A DNA stretch of 64,000 nucleotides from Diphasiastrum complanatum (lineage: Eukaryota > Streptophyta > Lycopodiopsida > Lycopodiales > Lycopodiaceae): positions 16,973,019-17,037,018 of the forward strand of contig CM055111.1 in assembly GCA_029204225.1 (NCBI GenBank), in the 5' to 3' direction. Positions 1 through 10,664 of the stretch are shown here, one piece after another. Both the position numbers and the translations under genes were made by a program. Numbering within the stretch: the stretch's first letter is position 1; each line of letters opens with the position of its first letter. The notes below the pieces were generated by a model. It did no database searches. It saw only the letters and a list, made by a program, of their open reading frames with translations, and was not told the origin of the DNA.

Positions 1-152
1 GTGTGAAATACAAAAGGGTACTGTAATTGTACGGACAACAAACATATTCTATGTTTTGGTTCATGTTTGATCAATATCTCTTAGAGTTTGCATCTCATTT
101 TGTATGTAGATGCTGATTTTTCTACATTGGCAGGATTGTTGGTTTGCTCCTT
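1..152 (+). mobile_element. 3' part of a family A copia LTR
   Basis: This stretch aligns almost base for base with the 3' parts of the LTRs at 24091-24744 and 48762-49414, beginning just inside the CACACGTGTG box and running through the 'tctacattggcaggattg' block. Homology stops near 152, before the end of the LTR and before any primer-binding site. The rest of the LTR lies outside the window on the left. It is a fragment, perhaps of a solo or rearranged LTR. Confidence 0.85.
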
Positions 153-534
153 TGAAAACTTTTTGTAGAGCTCAGAGTTATGCTTCTCTCCCTCTCTTAC
201 ACGGGCTCGCTGCATGTTCTTGTTTGTTTGCTGCAATGATGGTAGCCTCTGCATTCATTAGAGTACAAGTATAGGTTGCTTTACGTTGTTTTTATTTTTC
301 CATTTACCTCTTGTAGTAATTTCTTATCATTTTGTTTGATATATAGAAAGCCTCACATTATGGCCAATGGCTTCACCAATTGCTGCTGAATGCAAAGGAA
401 TTAGGGCTTGAGAGTCCAAAGCTGGGGAAACGAAATGCATCACTCTCTACCTTGATAAGATGGTCGCTCTGGACCTGTCCGTAAAAGGAGCTGGAAAAAA
501 CAATAAACTTATGTTTTTTCATATTTGTAAATTA
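153..534. other. Unassigned AT-rich sequence
   Basis: There is no open frame longer than about 60 codons and no match to the other repeats in the window. The segment near 360-480 is less AT-rich than its surroundings and could be host sequence, but no function can be read from it. Confidence 0.4.
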
Positions 535-1057
535 TAACAAAATGAAACTTTTTGAGTTTTTTATTGATTTTTACAAATTTGGCATTCAATATTTTGGCAA
601 ACAATTTTCAACTTTTTGAAAAAAATGAGTGTCTAGGTCATTTCTCATTTTTTTGGTCATTGTCTTCTAGGATATAAAAGGAACCTAATACGTTCTTGTT
701 TTCAAGGCTACTTTATATTCTATTTGTGTTCAATCTATGTTCATCAATCATAATGGAAGGTTCAACCTTTGAGATCCGCTTGATTAACAAGTTCAACGGA
801 AATGATTTCCATATGTGAAAATTCAAGATGAGGATGATCTTGATTGAGAAGGAGCTATGAGAATATGTAAACAGTTCGGTACACAGACCGAAGGAATCAG
901 AATTACTCCCAACATGGGAAGCAAAGGATGGCAAAGCACTTGCCATTGTATCCTTGAATCTGAATGACACTCGGATTGCTCATGTCTCAACAAGTACCAC
1001 CTCCAAAGAAGTGTAAGATATCTTAAGAAGTATCTACAAGACTTCAAATGTATCGAC
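535..1057 (+). pseudogene. Copia gag relic (family E) with its promoter
   Basis: A TATA box (tataaaag, 673-680) is followed by a leader and an ATG at 753. The frame reads as a Ty1/copia gag N-terminus: a short acidic start, then the LINKFNGNDFHM motif, a position usually followed by W and K. The expected Trp codon is TGA (816-818), and another stop follows near 858. The frame then runs recognisably to about 1050, where family D LTR sequence takes over. The same promoter, leader and start, with the same TGA, recur at 34305-34625. No primer-binding site lies between the TATA box and the ATG, so how this unit was copied is unclear. Gag normally forms the cytoplasmic virus-like particle. Confidence 0.65.
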
Positions 1058-1195
1058 TTGTTAGCCGAATTTTGGACATAAAAAATCGGGCTAATTTTTT
1101 AGCTAATTTTGACACTATATAGAAATTGACATGTAAAAGCCGCAAAATTTCAATATAAAATGGCTGAAAATAGCCAATAGTTAGGAGTCCCAGTC
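1058..1195 (+). mobile_element. 5' fragment of a family D LTR
   Basis: The segment begins TGTTAG and contains 'aaatcgggctaattt', as does the sequence starting at 55167. It is a short, diverged piece beginning at the usual TG end, abutting family E gag on its left. Confidence 0.5.
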
Positions 1196-1340
1196 CACTC
1201 TATTAGAGTTTGCATCTTATTCATAGTGTAGATGTTGGTTTCTCTACATTGGCGAAATTGGTGAGTTGCTTGTCTATCTAACCAAAGATCAAAGGGAACA
1301 TTTTGGATCTTAATGATCTGAAATTATTCACAGACTCCAC
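1196..1340 (+). mobile_element. Diverged 3' end of a family A-like LTR
   Basis: The order of blocks matches the end of family A LTRs: 'tagagtttgcatct', 'tctacattgg', 'accaaagatca', 'aatgatctgaaa', ending near 'ttcacaga'. No primer-binding site follows. It is an older copy than the one at 1-152. Confidence 0.55.
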
Positions 1341-1545
1341 AACCATAGGTGTTTCTATTTTTGTCAATCCGCTCTATACAAAAGTGTCGTCCATGCATCC
1401 ATAATGAATTGTATTTTTTTACTAACAAATATGTGTTTGAGATATAACAAATAGTAGAACAAATAGCTTAACATGTGAATGATGTACATGGCTTACATGA
1501 AAATCACACCCGCTTGCAAATTCTTACTCTCTCTTTGTTGCTTCC
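1341..1545. other. Unassigned sequence
   Basis: AT-rich DNA between an LTR fragment and a transposase relic. I see no gene or repeat in it. Confidence 0.4.
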
Positions 1546-2235
1546 TCATTGTTTGTCGAGGCCTTCTATAAGGGCATCACGTAGCCAATCAAGCGCCATA
1601 TCCTTGGGTAGAAGGGCGCGGTCAAGTGGGTATGGTTGTCTTCTATGCCCTCTCCTGAAAGTGGCTCGAGTAGTTTGTATACGAGCTTTGGACTCTTCAT
1701 ATCTCAAAATCCACTTTTGCAATTCTTCACTATTAAGAATGCAAAACTTATTCGCCTTCTCTCCGAAGGACACACTCATTCTCTTGATTGCTCCTTTTCC
1801 CCGAGGTACATCACCAACAACACACTCATCATCCTTATTATCCCAAATATGAGGAATAGAAGGATCGCTATGAGCAAGGAACTTCGTGATATAAACCATG
1901 GACTCTTGCACTGGCCATTCTTCCGCCATGCTACCCTCAGGCCTTGCTCATTGTCTTGCGAAGCCTTTCAACATTTTCATGAATTGTTTGAAGAAAAACA
2001 TGCAACGACTTTGGACAATGCTTGTATTGATAATATGGATCAATATTAATGAGAGGACATGGTAACCGGAATACCAATAGTAATTGAAAAAATAGGCAAT
2101 TGAAAAAAATAGATGATGTACCTACAATGGCCACCTCATCTACCAATTGCACAATGGGATGCCTTTGAATGGTGAGAATGGATGTTGGACGATCAAACAC
2201 ATTTCCTCGATGGAGCTTTGGCTTGCCGCCTTGGC
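1546..2235 (-). pseudogene. CACTA (En/Spm) TNP2-type transposase relic
   Basis: On the minus strand the reading goes GGKPKLHRGNVFDRP, then HPIVQLVDEVAIVG, an interruption that may be a retained intron or insertion (about 1990-2110), then VERLRKTMSKA, a stop, GSMAEEWPVQESMVYITKFL and a tail ending at 1546. The order 'lrrlkk.vrnkarpeGSmAEgw..qEsm.yi..fl' is the DUF4218 part of TNP2-type CACTA transposases, which cut the element ends. Only this C-proximal part remains, with stops, and no CACTA terminal repeats were seen. The assignment rests on motif recall; a plant transposase-derived host gene cannot be excluded. Confidence 0.5.
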
Positions 2236-2279
2236 TGAAATATATCTTCATAAGAAAAGTAAACAACAATTATATATGC

Positions 2280-2639
2280 ATTAGTTAGATCATCATCTTA
2301 AATCATTTCAAGAAAAAATATTGTGATTCTCATTGATCATATCTCGCCAAACCATTGAGTTTGTAGATTGCACTCCTTAGCTCCTTTATCAAAAACCCTC
2401 TCAGCATCAAGGAAGCACAAATTGTGTTTATATCTCAATATTCCATACAATCTTTTCATGCTTCTCTTTTTCTTTATTTTGACAAATATTTGTAATTAAA
2501 TAAATTTCATTGTACTAGCCAGCAAACATATAGTTTTCTTTCCCAAATAGCTTATCAAAAAATGCCAAAGTGATACATTATGAATCTACACATTGATGTA
2601 AACACAGCAATATATGTGGTGTGTGAATAGGAGGGATTG
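2280..2639. other. AT-rich spacer
   Basis: No coding potential or repeat identified. It separates the transposase relic from the duplicated segment that starts near 2640. Confidence 0.4.
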
Positions 2640-3255
2640 TAAGTGTCCACCGCACATTAGATTCGAAAAGGCTTTACATGTTACATGAACTTTATGTCTT
2701 CATATGATCAAATTAAGATTTATGTTTCATAAAGTTTGCATTGTTTTTGGCTTTGCCCGATTAACACAAAATTCATCTAGATCTAATATGTTCAATATTA
2801 TCGTAATTTTCCAAATATGGTAATTATTTGATGTTTCCCAATGGCTTCAATGGAAAAGAAAAAAATTGGGCAAAAATGTGCCCACCAACCATGACGGAGC
2901 TTCTTAGAAAGCAAGAATGGGAAGAACTTGGAATTTGAATTATCTTAAATAGTGTGACATGCATGCATGCACAAAATCATATTTTCCTTTTTTTCATGAA
3001 GAAAAAAGAGGTGCCTTCGAAGCAGAGCGAAATTTTGTGCAATCCCCTTATTTTTTTTCAAATTTTTTACATGGACCTTCAGATGCAAAAAGTGAATGTA
3101 AAACAAATTCACTTGTTGTTAGATGACACTAGTACGTTTGCCCGCCCAAGTATGCGCAAAAAGTGCTTGTAAAATAAAACATGTTTCAATGTCAAGGAAG
3201 GTCCATGGCCTTGGCCGTTCCACTTGGCAAGAGGAAGGCCTCCAAGGGCATGCAA
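2640..3255 (+). repeat. Duplicated segment, block A copy 1
   Basis: The whole stretch aligns with 44020-44755 in the same orientation. Landmarks are 'ccgcacattagattcgaaaa', the 'ggcttcaatggaaaag' tract, the 'gatgacactagtacgtttgc' tract and 'tccatggccttggccgttcc'. Copy 2 carries about 100 extra bases near 44530-44640 (a GC-rich 'gccggccgg' insert). Both copies start after a TTGTAAGT that looks like a splice donor, so this could be intron or UTR of a duplicated host gene. Confidence 0.8.
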
Positions 3256-3668
3256 TTTTTCCTGGAGAATTTCTTTCGAATCTGTAGCGATGCACTTTCT
3301 AGAGTCTTCTTTCTTTCACTCCTCTCATGCTCCTTGCTTACTATCGCTCCTATTTTCTTGGATACTCCTGCATATCTCTCCATCTACTTAGCAGGGCCAC
3401 TATTGTAGCAGCAGAAGCATGGAAGGAGAAGGAAGAAACATTTGAAGCAAACCTAGATCTCCACCTTGGAAATAACCTACTGCTGCTGAGAATGTCAGAA
3501 GGATGTATGACTATGGAAGACAATATTTTAAACCGCCTGTGTGCAATCGAGTTAGAAACACAAGGGGATGAAGCTCTCACAAATTCATATGCTCAGTTTG
3601 CCACCACATTTGAAATCTTCAAGGTTGTTTTTCATGAAGAAGTGATGCCACTTTCAGTGGATAAGTAG
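3256..3668 (+). pseudogene. Hypothetical protein, copy 1 (damaged)
   Basis: The C-terminal 85 or so codons (AEAWKEKEETFEANLDLHLG ... EEVMPLSVDK, stop at 3666-3668) match the ORF at 48179-48577. Compared with that copy, 32 bases are missing near 3392, including the in-frame ATG of copy 2, so the upstream signal-peptide-like part is out of frame. I do not recognise the family. The charged middle (KEKEETFEA) suggests helix; there are no cysteine or metal motifs. Many differences between the copies change amino acids, so strong purifying selection is not evident. Confidence 0.45.
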
Positions 3669-3689
3669 CTTCATGTAGATGCTAAAAAT

Positions 3690-3860
3690 CAATGTAATTC
3701 ATAGTCCATGTATATCCACATAGACCACACACAATGGTGTGTGAAGATGTAAGTCTACATGTAGGTGAAAGATGTTTTAATCACAGTCCATGTACAGCTG
3801 CGTAGACTACACACAAATGGTGTGTGAAGACATGGAGTCTGCATGTAGGTGATAGTAGAA
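3690..3860 (+). repeat. Two tandem hairpin-forming units
   Basis: Two units of about 78 bases each read 'cacagtccatgta.agctgc' then 'tagac.acacaca' then 'atggtgtgtg', then 'gtctacatgtaggtga'. Within each, TAGAC-x-ACACAC and GTGTGT...GTCTA can pair. The same pair of units follows the paralogous ORF at 48620-48760. Confidence 0.7.
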
Positions 3861-3904
3861 CTCAGAAAAGAAATAGATGTTTTGCTTGTGGGAGGAATTC
3901 TTGG

Positions 3905-4015
3905 ACACCAAAACACAAGTGTGTTTGTTGACATCAGCAGTCTGCCTCCCCCTCCATTTCTTATGTGGCGATCCTAGGCACTTCTTTCTTGGCATGTAGG
4001 CGCTCCTCCTTTTCC
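3905..4015 (+). repeat. Duplicated segment, block C copy 1
   Basis: It aligns with 46905-47015 (shared 'gtgtgtttgttgac', 'cagcagtctgcctccccctc', 'ggcatgtaggcgctcctcct'). In the second locus this block lies before the hypothetical ORF, here after it. Confidence 0.75.
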
Positions 4016-4019
4016 TATA

Positions 4020-4444
4020 GACTAGATCTGGAAAATGATATAGGAATCATATATATGCATTTTATTAGTGAGAAAAGAAATTGGGTGACTTATAAGACAC
4101 CTTCACATTCAATAGTCTAAATTTTGGACATTATAAAATTTATTGAATATTTATACGTAAGAGAGTTTATTTCTTGTATTAAGCTTTGGTATAAGGTAAA
4201 GTCTCAAAGTGAGAAGCCTAGAAGGACCTTTGATTTTAAAAATCGTTTGTATGCAGATTTTACATCATAGATAGGCAAAACGATTGAATAACAGAAAGGC
4301 CAATTTTGTGATTCAAAAAATTGAAAATTTTCAGCAAGTTGAACTTTATGTTTCATCCAGCTCTTTGCAGCTTCATTGTCTCATATTGGCAAATAGTATC
4401 AAATATGATCACAGCTCATATATTGTGTTTACTGAGATTTGGAT
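4020..4444. other. AT-rich spacer
   Basis: No gene, repeat or regulatory signal that I can support. Confidence 0.4.
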
Positions 4445-4615
4445 CGAGAATGCTGTGAATATTGATCATGAATATTGTGAATATTGATTGTGAACATTGT
4501 GAATACTAATGTGAAATTGCGAATATTGAGAAATGAATATTATGAGATACTAATCATGAATAATGAGAAATCTGTTAATAGTGATCTTGAATACTGATCT
4601 TCAATATTCTTAAAT
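4445..4615. repeat. Degenerate AT-rich tandem repeat
   Basis: About ten irregular copies of a 12-16 base unit resembling 'tgaatattgatcat'. The copies are diverged and vary in length. Confidence 0.65.
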
Positions 4616-5595
4616 AAAAAATACTCTACAACATAATTGTTATTATTATGGACGTTTCTAAAACCAAATTAAGAATGTTAAAATGTGATTATTTAAAATA
4701 AGAATTGTGCTTGCTAATCTTGGTTACTTGTGCTAAAATTTTGGTTACAACAGACAAATATCCAAATTTTGGAAGTACAAAATAATTTCTCACACCAATA
4801 TCTAGAATACCTTTTTCAAATCCTAAAATTTTAGGATTCATGCTATGATGACATGGCAAGGCCTTTGTGGTACAATACCACATCGTTCTTGTTACATTTC
4901 TTCCCTCTATCTTCACTGACAAACATATCTACCTCGTTACCAAGTATTGCTCTAGTTATAACATCAACATTTTGATAACAAAACCAACATGACAAGAACT
5001 GGAAATGCTTCATGGTGATCTGCCAGAGAAACAATAAACAACTTGTAGAAAAAGTGCAGTTCTTATTTGAGCAACTACAAATAATTTTCTAGCAACAAAA
5101 TCTAAACTATGCAAAACAAATCTAAAAGAAGCAGATTTCTTTAAAATAAAAATCAAATCTACATAAAGTACAACAAACATGCATAGATCTACCAAAAAAT
5201 CTGAATCTACCGAATTAATTGAGATTTGATGCAAGGGTTGGATCTACTACGTGCGACTTTCTACAACGTCATCATACGACTTCAGTTTTTTGTAACAGGA
5301 CAAGCTTCTATTGACAAATGCAGGTACGTTAACTAACTGATAATCAGGTGTTCAGTTTTCCAGATATCTGATAACAGCATTTTGGTCGCTTCTTGTATGA
5401 ACCTGATATTGTCTCTTTTTTTTTTTGGCTTGTCATTTTTCTTTGTTTAGAGGCACCTATTTCCAAAATATTGGATTGCAGGTTTAAGTATGGCCTCATA
5501 AAGTTCTTTATTAACCTTGTGCGTTTTTAGCATTGAATAAACATCCATTCATAATTTTTTGATGACTATAAAGTTTTATTGGATGATTATGGCCT
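4616..5595. other. AT-rich spacer without recognised genes
   Basis: Short minus-strand frames exist (for example 4689-5034), but they show no domain, no composition shift and no conserved motif. I take them as chance. Confidence 0.45.
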
Positions 5596-5599
5596 TTGT

Positions 5600-6764
5600 G
5601 TGCTACTTTCCAGTATAGTGACACAGTGATTCTTCAGTACCAAAAACTTTAGCTCCTTTGGGTTTTGTAGCAACCAAAGTATGTGCAGTGGGTAAATTGT
5701 GATGTTTGGGACGGTCTTGCATAGTTGCAGAAGTACTTGAATATTGGCTGGATCTGTAAGCATGATTTTTTATATTGATGTCATCAATTGCATATCCAAC
5801 CTTCTTCATCATCAGAAGATTCGTATCAATAATTATTTCTCGTGTGAGGTGGCTCCCGAATCAAGTACTACTTCTTAAATTGAATTAGATGAACAACATA
5901 GATTAGCACTAACATCTTCTGCTGCTCTGGAGCATTCTACATTGTCTTCGACATAGTTTGAATCTGAAGGTTCACTTCGATTTTGCTCCTTTTTGTTTCT
6001 GAGATTTTGATAACAGTCTACTGCTGCATGACTTCGTTTATGATAATGAATGCATTCAATTTTTGGATTTAAACAACACTTTTCTTTTGTGTGACCTGAT
6101 CTTCTACATCTATTACAGATCTTCTTATCACCAGAATTCTTCTGTTGTTTACCAGATTGTTGTTCATTTGTCTTAGACTCATTCTTTTAAGACAACTCCC
6201 TCTTAAACTTAGACTTCTTAGAAGATTTATTCTTCTGAGTAAATAGGGCATTTTCGGAATCACCATTGTCGTCATAGCATTCACGAGCTCTACTTCCTCT
6301 TTAACTCCGTCTATTGCCTTTTGAAGTGTCATTGTCGCAGCTTTCGCCAATAAGGTTCGAGTTGTGTGGAATGACCTAGGTAGGGCTCGAAGAAAATAAC
6401 TAAGTTGTTTTTCTTTTGAAATTGTATTTTCTGCACCAAAATTCTGCAAGGAAATAAACAGATCTTTAATCTTTCACACGAATGTGTTTAGGTCTTTGTC
6501 GTCCCACTGTAGATAAGTTAATTGGTTTTTCAAGAACATAAATCTTTTGCATTCAAAATTGATGTCAGATCTAGCATTATATTGTCATGCACTGAAGACG
6601 CAATAATTGCAACACCCTTCAATAAGAGTGAAGTCTTTAATTTCCAGATCAAGTAGTTTGAGCCTTCTGGATCCAAGATTGTAGTGATCTTTGTGGATAC
6701 AAAAATAGTACTATATCGACTCAGATTCGTTTTGATATTATTGTATCAGTTTTGAAATTCTACA
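5600..6764 (-). pseudogene. Copia gag-protease relic (family G)
   Basis: Read on the minus strand from the primer-binding site at 6775. Gag (6449-6069) contains KEKQLSYFLRALPRSF, a typical copia gag motif, followed after frameshifts by a CCHC zinc knuckle, CNRCRRSGHTKEKC, near 6120-6080. A protease site LDSGATSH follows at about 5875-5845. There are several frameshifts and stops. Integrase, RT and RNase H are absent; the element breaks off near 5600. The knuckle binds RNA and the aspartic protease matures the polyprotein in intact relatives. Confidence 0.75.
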
Positions 6765-6775
6765 CTCTGATACCA
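6765..6775 (-). other. Primer-binding site, initiator tRNA-Met
   Basis: On the minus strand this reads TGGTATCAGAG, complementary to the 3' end of plant initiator tRNA-Met. It adjoins the LTR at 6777 and sets the polarity of the element. Confidence 0.85.
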
Positions 6776-6776
6776 T

Positions 6777-7760
6777 TGTAGGAAAAATAGTAATTATTTT
6801 TCCACAGAGAACACGATGAAAGTTTGAATAAATCAAACTAATATCAGTGTCTTCAATTGGGTCAGTATCTGATCTATGTACTAATAGAACAGTTTTTGCT
6901 GTGATTGAATATGCGTGCGGAAATAAGAGACAACTTTAGAGAATTTTAGACAATAAGAAACTATTGATCAAAAATGAATTTCTATAACTCTGAATCTGAA
7001 TCATCAATATACATCTCCTACTATCTTATCTCGTTGTTGTGTCTTTGATTGAGTGAGTGGGTTACAACGAGTAGTGCACATCTATTTGTATTACTACAGG
7101 ATAGGTCATTTGGACTTTTATTCATAGGTCTTTTGGCCATATCTAACAATTTATGACGGTTGATATCTAAATAGACGCTCTATTTCCAAGGTCGAATATA
7201 TTCTATTCGCGAATTATTCACGACAGTGCATCACTTTTCTCAGCTTCGTGTTTCCCAAGTTGTTCGTGACACTTGTCACTTTGAGTTTGAAGAAGAAATT
7301 TAGAATATTTCGCGAATTGTTCGCGACAATTTTGCGACATCTGAGGTTTAAACAAGAAATAGAATATTCCGCGACAAGATTTTGTTCAAGAATCTTTCGA
7401 GCTTCAACAAGAAAGCCATGAGCTTCTACAAGAAACTGTTTCCGAATCTTTTGAGAATCTTTCGCAAATCTTTTGATTTGGCTGAAATATAGATTTTGTG
7501 AATCTTTGGAGAATCTTTTGAGTTGGCTGAAAGATAGATTAGCAAATCTTGCGAGAATCTTTCACGAATCTTTTGAGTTTGATCATGAATAGAAAAGTTT
7601 TGAGTTCACGTTCATTTCTTTCTTATCCTTTGTCAAGTAAACTGCACACTTTGTTAGTAGAATCAAGATCTATCTAGTCAGTTGTTCTACATTCATAGCA
7701 ACTGGGTGACGCATTTGATGACCTAATTTCTTAGTATAAGTAGTTGTTCATATTCCTACA
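6777..7760 (-). mobile_element. 5' LTR of family G copia element
   Basis: In minus orientation it starts TGTAGGAA and ends TTCCTACA, so the ends are inverted repeats of each other, and it directly adjoins the primer-binding site. Length is 984 bases. The interior carries two TTCGCGAA palindromes (7206-7213, 7309-7316) and repeated 'gaatctttcg'/'gaatcttttgag' units. No second LTR was found. Confidence 0.8.
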
Positions 7761-8314
7761 TCACAAGCATTAAAGCATGAAGATCAATCATCAAGTATTG
7801 AATAGTTAGCATTCTCTCTCTCAAGCTTGCGAGCTTAAACATGCTTCAGCATTCTAGCTCACTTATTTTTAGAGATTGTTATTGCGCTTACTACTTATCA
7901 GTAGTTGCACTTAGTTCAAACTTATATTTAGTTGCTTAGATATAGCTTAAAGTATGCGCCTTCGATCTGCAAACTTGTTGTACTCATCTACATCTGTTTT
8001 GTTTTCATCCTGAATCAATACTATCTTCTTATTGTGTTCAACTTCATCTCAGAATGTATGCATTTTTGTAATTCTTCGCGACTGATTATTTGTCTGATAC
8101 TTCAATGCTTTAATGTTTGGCTACGTAATCACTGTAGTACTAATGATCTCAAAGTTAGTTACTATAAGATCGAATGTGATTTTTCATTGTTTTGTTCGAA
8201 ATTGATAGGCGTAGTCATGCATAGAGAAAGAGGAAGTTGGTTAATTCCGCTGCATAATAATTTTTCTTTCTTGTCGTTCGCATTCTTTTTGTTCGATTCT
8301 ATTCTACCTATCCT
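7761..8314. other. Unassigned sequence
   Basis: A 163-codon plus-strand frame at 7932-8423 covers most of it but is hydrophobic, Cys/Ile-rich and AT-driven, with no recognisable domain. I regard it as chance. Confidence 0.4.
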
Positions 8315-8989
8315 TTACACACCTCTTTCCAACAGTTCCATCATAGCAACACATAACTCTTGGTTGGAACTAGTCTCGACATCCAAGAATTGCTGGAGCT
8401 GGCTTAACTGCATGTCCTTCTGATTGACTTCTACTTGAAGCTGATCCATGCGCTCTTGCATTTCATCCATTTGGTCAGAAGTGAGTTCTTCATCCCGGCA
8501 TGCGCGTGTTGCTTGCTCATTGGCTTTGTTCACTGTTTGTTCCACTTTCTGTAGTTGTCTAGTCAGCACAAGATTTTCCTGCAGCGTCATGCCCATAAAT
8601 GATTGGTAAGGAAGGGGTTCCTTTCCATCCGAGTACTGTGGGGGAATATTAGTGAATGGAGGAATGTGAGTGAATGGAGGGACATAGGTGTTGTTTTGTG
8701 GAGGTAGTTGTGAAGAGCTAGGTTGATCATGGATAGGAACAGCGGGTGGGGGTTGAGTGGCGATAGAAGGTGTGGAAGAAATGGTGGTGACGGTAGTTTG
8801 TAGGAGTTGAGTGACAAAAGAATCAGAATCAAAGTTCAAATCAAATGTAAAGGAGGGGTTAGTAGTGATGATGAGGGGTGGTGATTTGGGGGTGGGAGTG
8901 GTAAAGAAACAAAAACAGTACCTAGGGGAGTAGGTAGTGACAGTGATGGAGGATGGGGTGGACGGGAGGACCACAGTGGTGGTGACCAT
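8315..8989 (-). CDS. Unrecognised Pro/Thr-rich protein with coiled coil
   Basis: A 224-codon frame. Residues 1-125 are rich in Pro, Thr and Ser (for example QPPPAVPIHDQPSSSQLPPQ). Residues about 135-215 are a charged, heptad-like segment (VEQTVNKANEQATR, DEMQERMDQLQVEVNQKDMQ) expected to form a coiled coil. There is no zinc knuckle, protease or membrane segment. Such a layout is seen in gag-like proteins of some retroelements and in scaffold proteins, but I do not recognise a family. It lies between two LTRs (6777-7760 minus; 9104-9752 plus) and may be part of an eroded element. It may also extend upstream in another frame. Confidence 0.4.
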   Translation of the reverse strand: MVTTTVVLPSTPSSITVTTYSPRYCFCFFTTPTPKSPPLIITTNPSFTFDLNFDSDSFVTQLLQTTVTTISSTPSIATQPPPAVPIHDQPSSSQLPPQNNTYVPPFTHIPPFTNIPPQYSDGKEPLPYQSFMGMTLQENLVLTRQLQKVEQTVNKANEQATRACRDEELTSDQMDEMQERMDQLQVEVNQKDMQLSQLQQFLDVETSSNQELCVAMMELLERGV

Positions 8990-9103
8990 TGTGGCATCAA
9001 ATGAGGCTGCCTAATCCGTCTGGGATACTGCCAAAAGCTGTTGTTGTGTTGATAGGCCTGTTGTTGTCATGATTGTTGCTAGAGAAACCGTACTGGTAAG
9101 AAT

Positions 9104-9752
9104 TGTGAAAGATTCAACTAGTTTCATCATATTTGCTATATTTCCATATTTGGCATATTGAGGCCAAAACTTATTTTAGACTTAAAGATTGACTTTTCAA
9201 AGTTCATTAGTCTAAATTTCATTTGAATAAACACTTTTTCAAAATGTGGAAAAGTTAGAATGCGAGTTTGAGTAGATTCAAATTTGAATAGTTGGGTACA
9301 TTGAATCTAGACCCAAAAATAGTAGGGTTTGCATTTTGGAGGGAAAGCCAAGTGGCCAAATAGGGTATGGACTTGTTATAGAAGGATGTAACTCATGGAG
9401 AAAGCTACATTCTCTCTTCTCTATCTCATTTCATGCTTATACATGGTTCTCTTGGGTTCTACTATCCATTGGTGCACTATCTTGGTGATTGCTTGCAATT
9501 CTATGTGTAGAATGGTCATTTATTGTTATTTTTGGATCCACACGTGTGAAATATAGTAGCTTGCTGGTTTTTTATGGAAAAAAGCAGTACTTTATCATTT
9601 CATTCAAGTTTGATCAAGTTCTATTAGTGTTTGCATCTCATTTTGTGTGGAGATGCTGATTTTTCTAGATTGGTGAGATTGGTAGTGTTTTTCTTCTTCT
9701 AACTTAAGATCATTCAAGAAGATTAGATCATAATGATCTGAAATCTCTCACA
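9104..9752 (+). mobile_element. 5' LTR, family A (older copy)
   Basis: Aligns along its whole length with the LTRs at 24091-24744 and 48762-49414. It starts TGTGAAAGATTCAAC and ends CTCTCACA directly before a primer-binding site. A CACACGTGTG palindrome lies at 9539-9548. It is the most diverged complete copy in the window and belongs to the element interrupted at 10665 and 13153. Confidence 0.85.
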
Positions 9753-9764
9753 TGGTATCAAATC
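9753..9764 (+). other. Degenerate primer-binding site
   Basis: TGGTATCAAATC: the first eight bases match the initiator tRNA-Met site seen intact at 24745 (TGGTATCAGAGC) and the rest has decayed. Confidence 0.75.
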
Positions 9765-10335
9765 TTGTTCTTCAGGTTATGAAGGAGGAAATTAGATCCG
9801 TCAATATTTTGGTGAAGATATCAAGTCTAGAACATGCTAGAGAGGATTCTACACCAAAATCGAGTTTTTTGCTTTTGTAGATTGAATCTTTTGTAGATCA
9901 AAACACTATATAGGTCAATATACTTGATCAATCACATATTGGATTTGGCCAATTTTTGGATCATTGGATCAGCCTAAGTGGTGGGTTATAGATTGCATAT
10001 TTTCAAGCATTTGCATGTAGATTTGAAATAGTCAATTTTTGTGATTTTGTCAAAACTCTAATTTTGATTGAATCTCTAGATACTGAGGTTGCTGGACTTC
10101 ATTTGAGTGTGTTTCAATCTTAGGAAGTGGCAAAAGTCATTAGATTGAGGATAGATCATAGGTTGTGATCAAGATTCCATGATTCTATGTGCTGATTTGC
10201 TTGGTATAAGTGCTAGAAGAGAAGTTTTGAGATAGTTTCAAATCTTGGTGATTTCTTTTGAAAGCATTTGTTGTTGTTCAAAGGAGTGCTTTGTGCATTG
10301 AAACAAGTTGAAAGAGAAGATCAGGTCATTGCTAC
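9765..10335 (+). other. Untranslated leader of family A element
   Basis: Runs from the primer-binding site to the gag ATG at 10336 and aligns with the leader at 24757-25345. It has no reading frame of note. Confidence 0.65.
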
Positions 10336-10664
10336 ATGGCAACCTCAATTCAAGTCATGTTGGAAGCCAATGATAGGCTTACCTCAAGTAACTATTCATT
10401 GTGGAAAGTGAGGATGGAGTCACTTCTTGAGATGAATGATGTTTTGGATATTGTTGTAGGTTTGGAGGAGAGACCAGCAACACAACGAGATTAAGTGAGG
10501 TATGACAATAGGGCCAAGAAGGCTCTACAAATGATACCAATGAACTTCTCAAGGAAGTTGGTAAGTGCACATCATCTTTGGAAGCTTGGAATCCATTGAA
10601 GAAGTTTTATGAATCCAATTCTACTTCTAGAGTGTTGACTCTAAGAAGACAATTTTTTTCTTGT
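10336..10664 (+). pseudogene. Copia gag N-terminal relic (family A)
   Basis: Reads MATSIQVMLEANDRLTSSNY and continues close to the gag at 25346, with W-K-V-RMESLLEMND. A CAA-to-TAA change makes a stop at 10492-10494, and there is a deletion near 10540 where 'atg attaag atg aatgtt' of the relative is shortened. It ends at RVLTLRRQ, where antisense sequence replaces the rest of gag, protease and half of integrase. Confidence 0.8.

Noticed and set aside
603-617. Residues 603-617 of the ORF at 25346 as evidence of an envelope protein (coordinates here are residues)
   Set aside because: One short hydrophobic segment only; no signal peptide, cleavage site or cysteine pattern, so an env-like role is not supported.
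3690-3860. CRISPR-like repeat array
   Set aside because: Only two units, eukaryotic context, no spacers or cas genes.
7932-8423. 163-codon plus-strand frame rich in Cys, Ile and Phe
   Set aside because: AT-driven composition, no domain, no conserved neighbour; overlaps a better minus-strand frame at its end.
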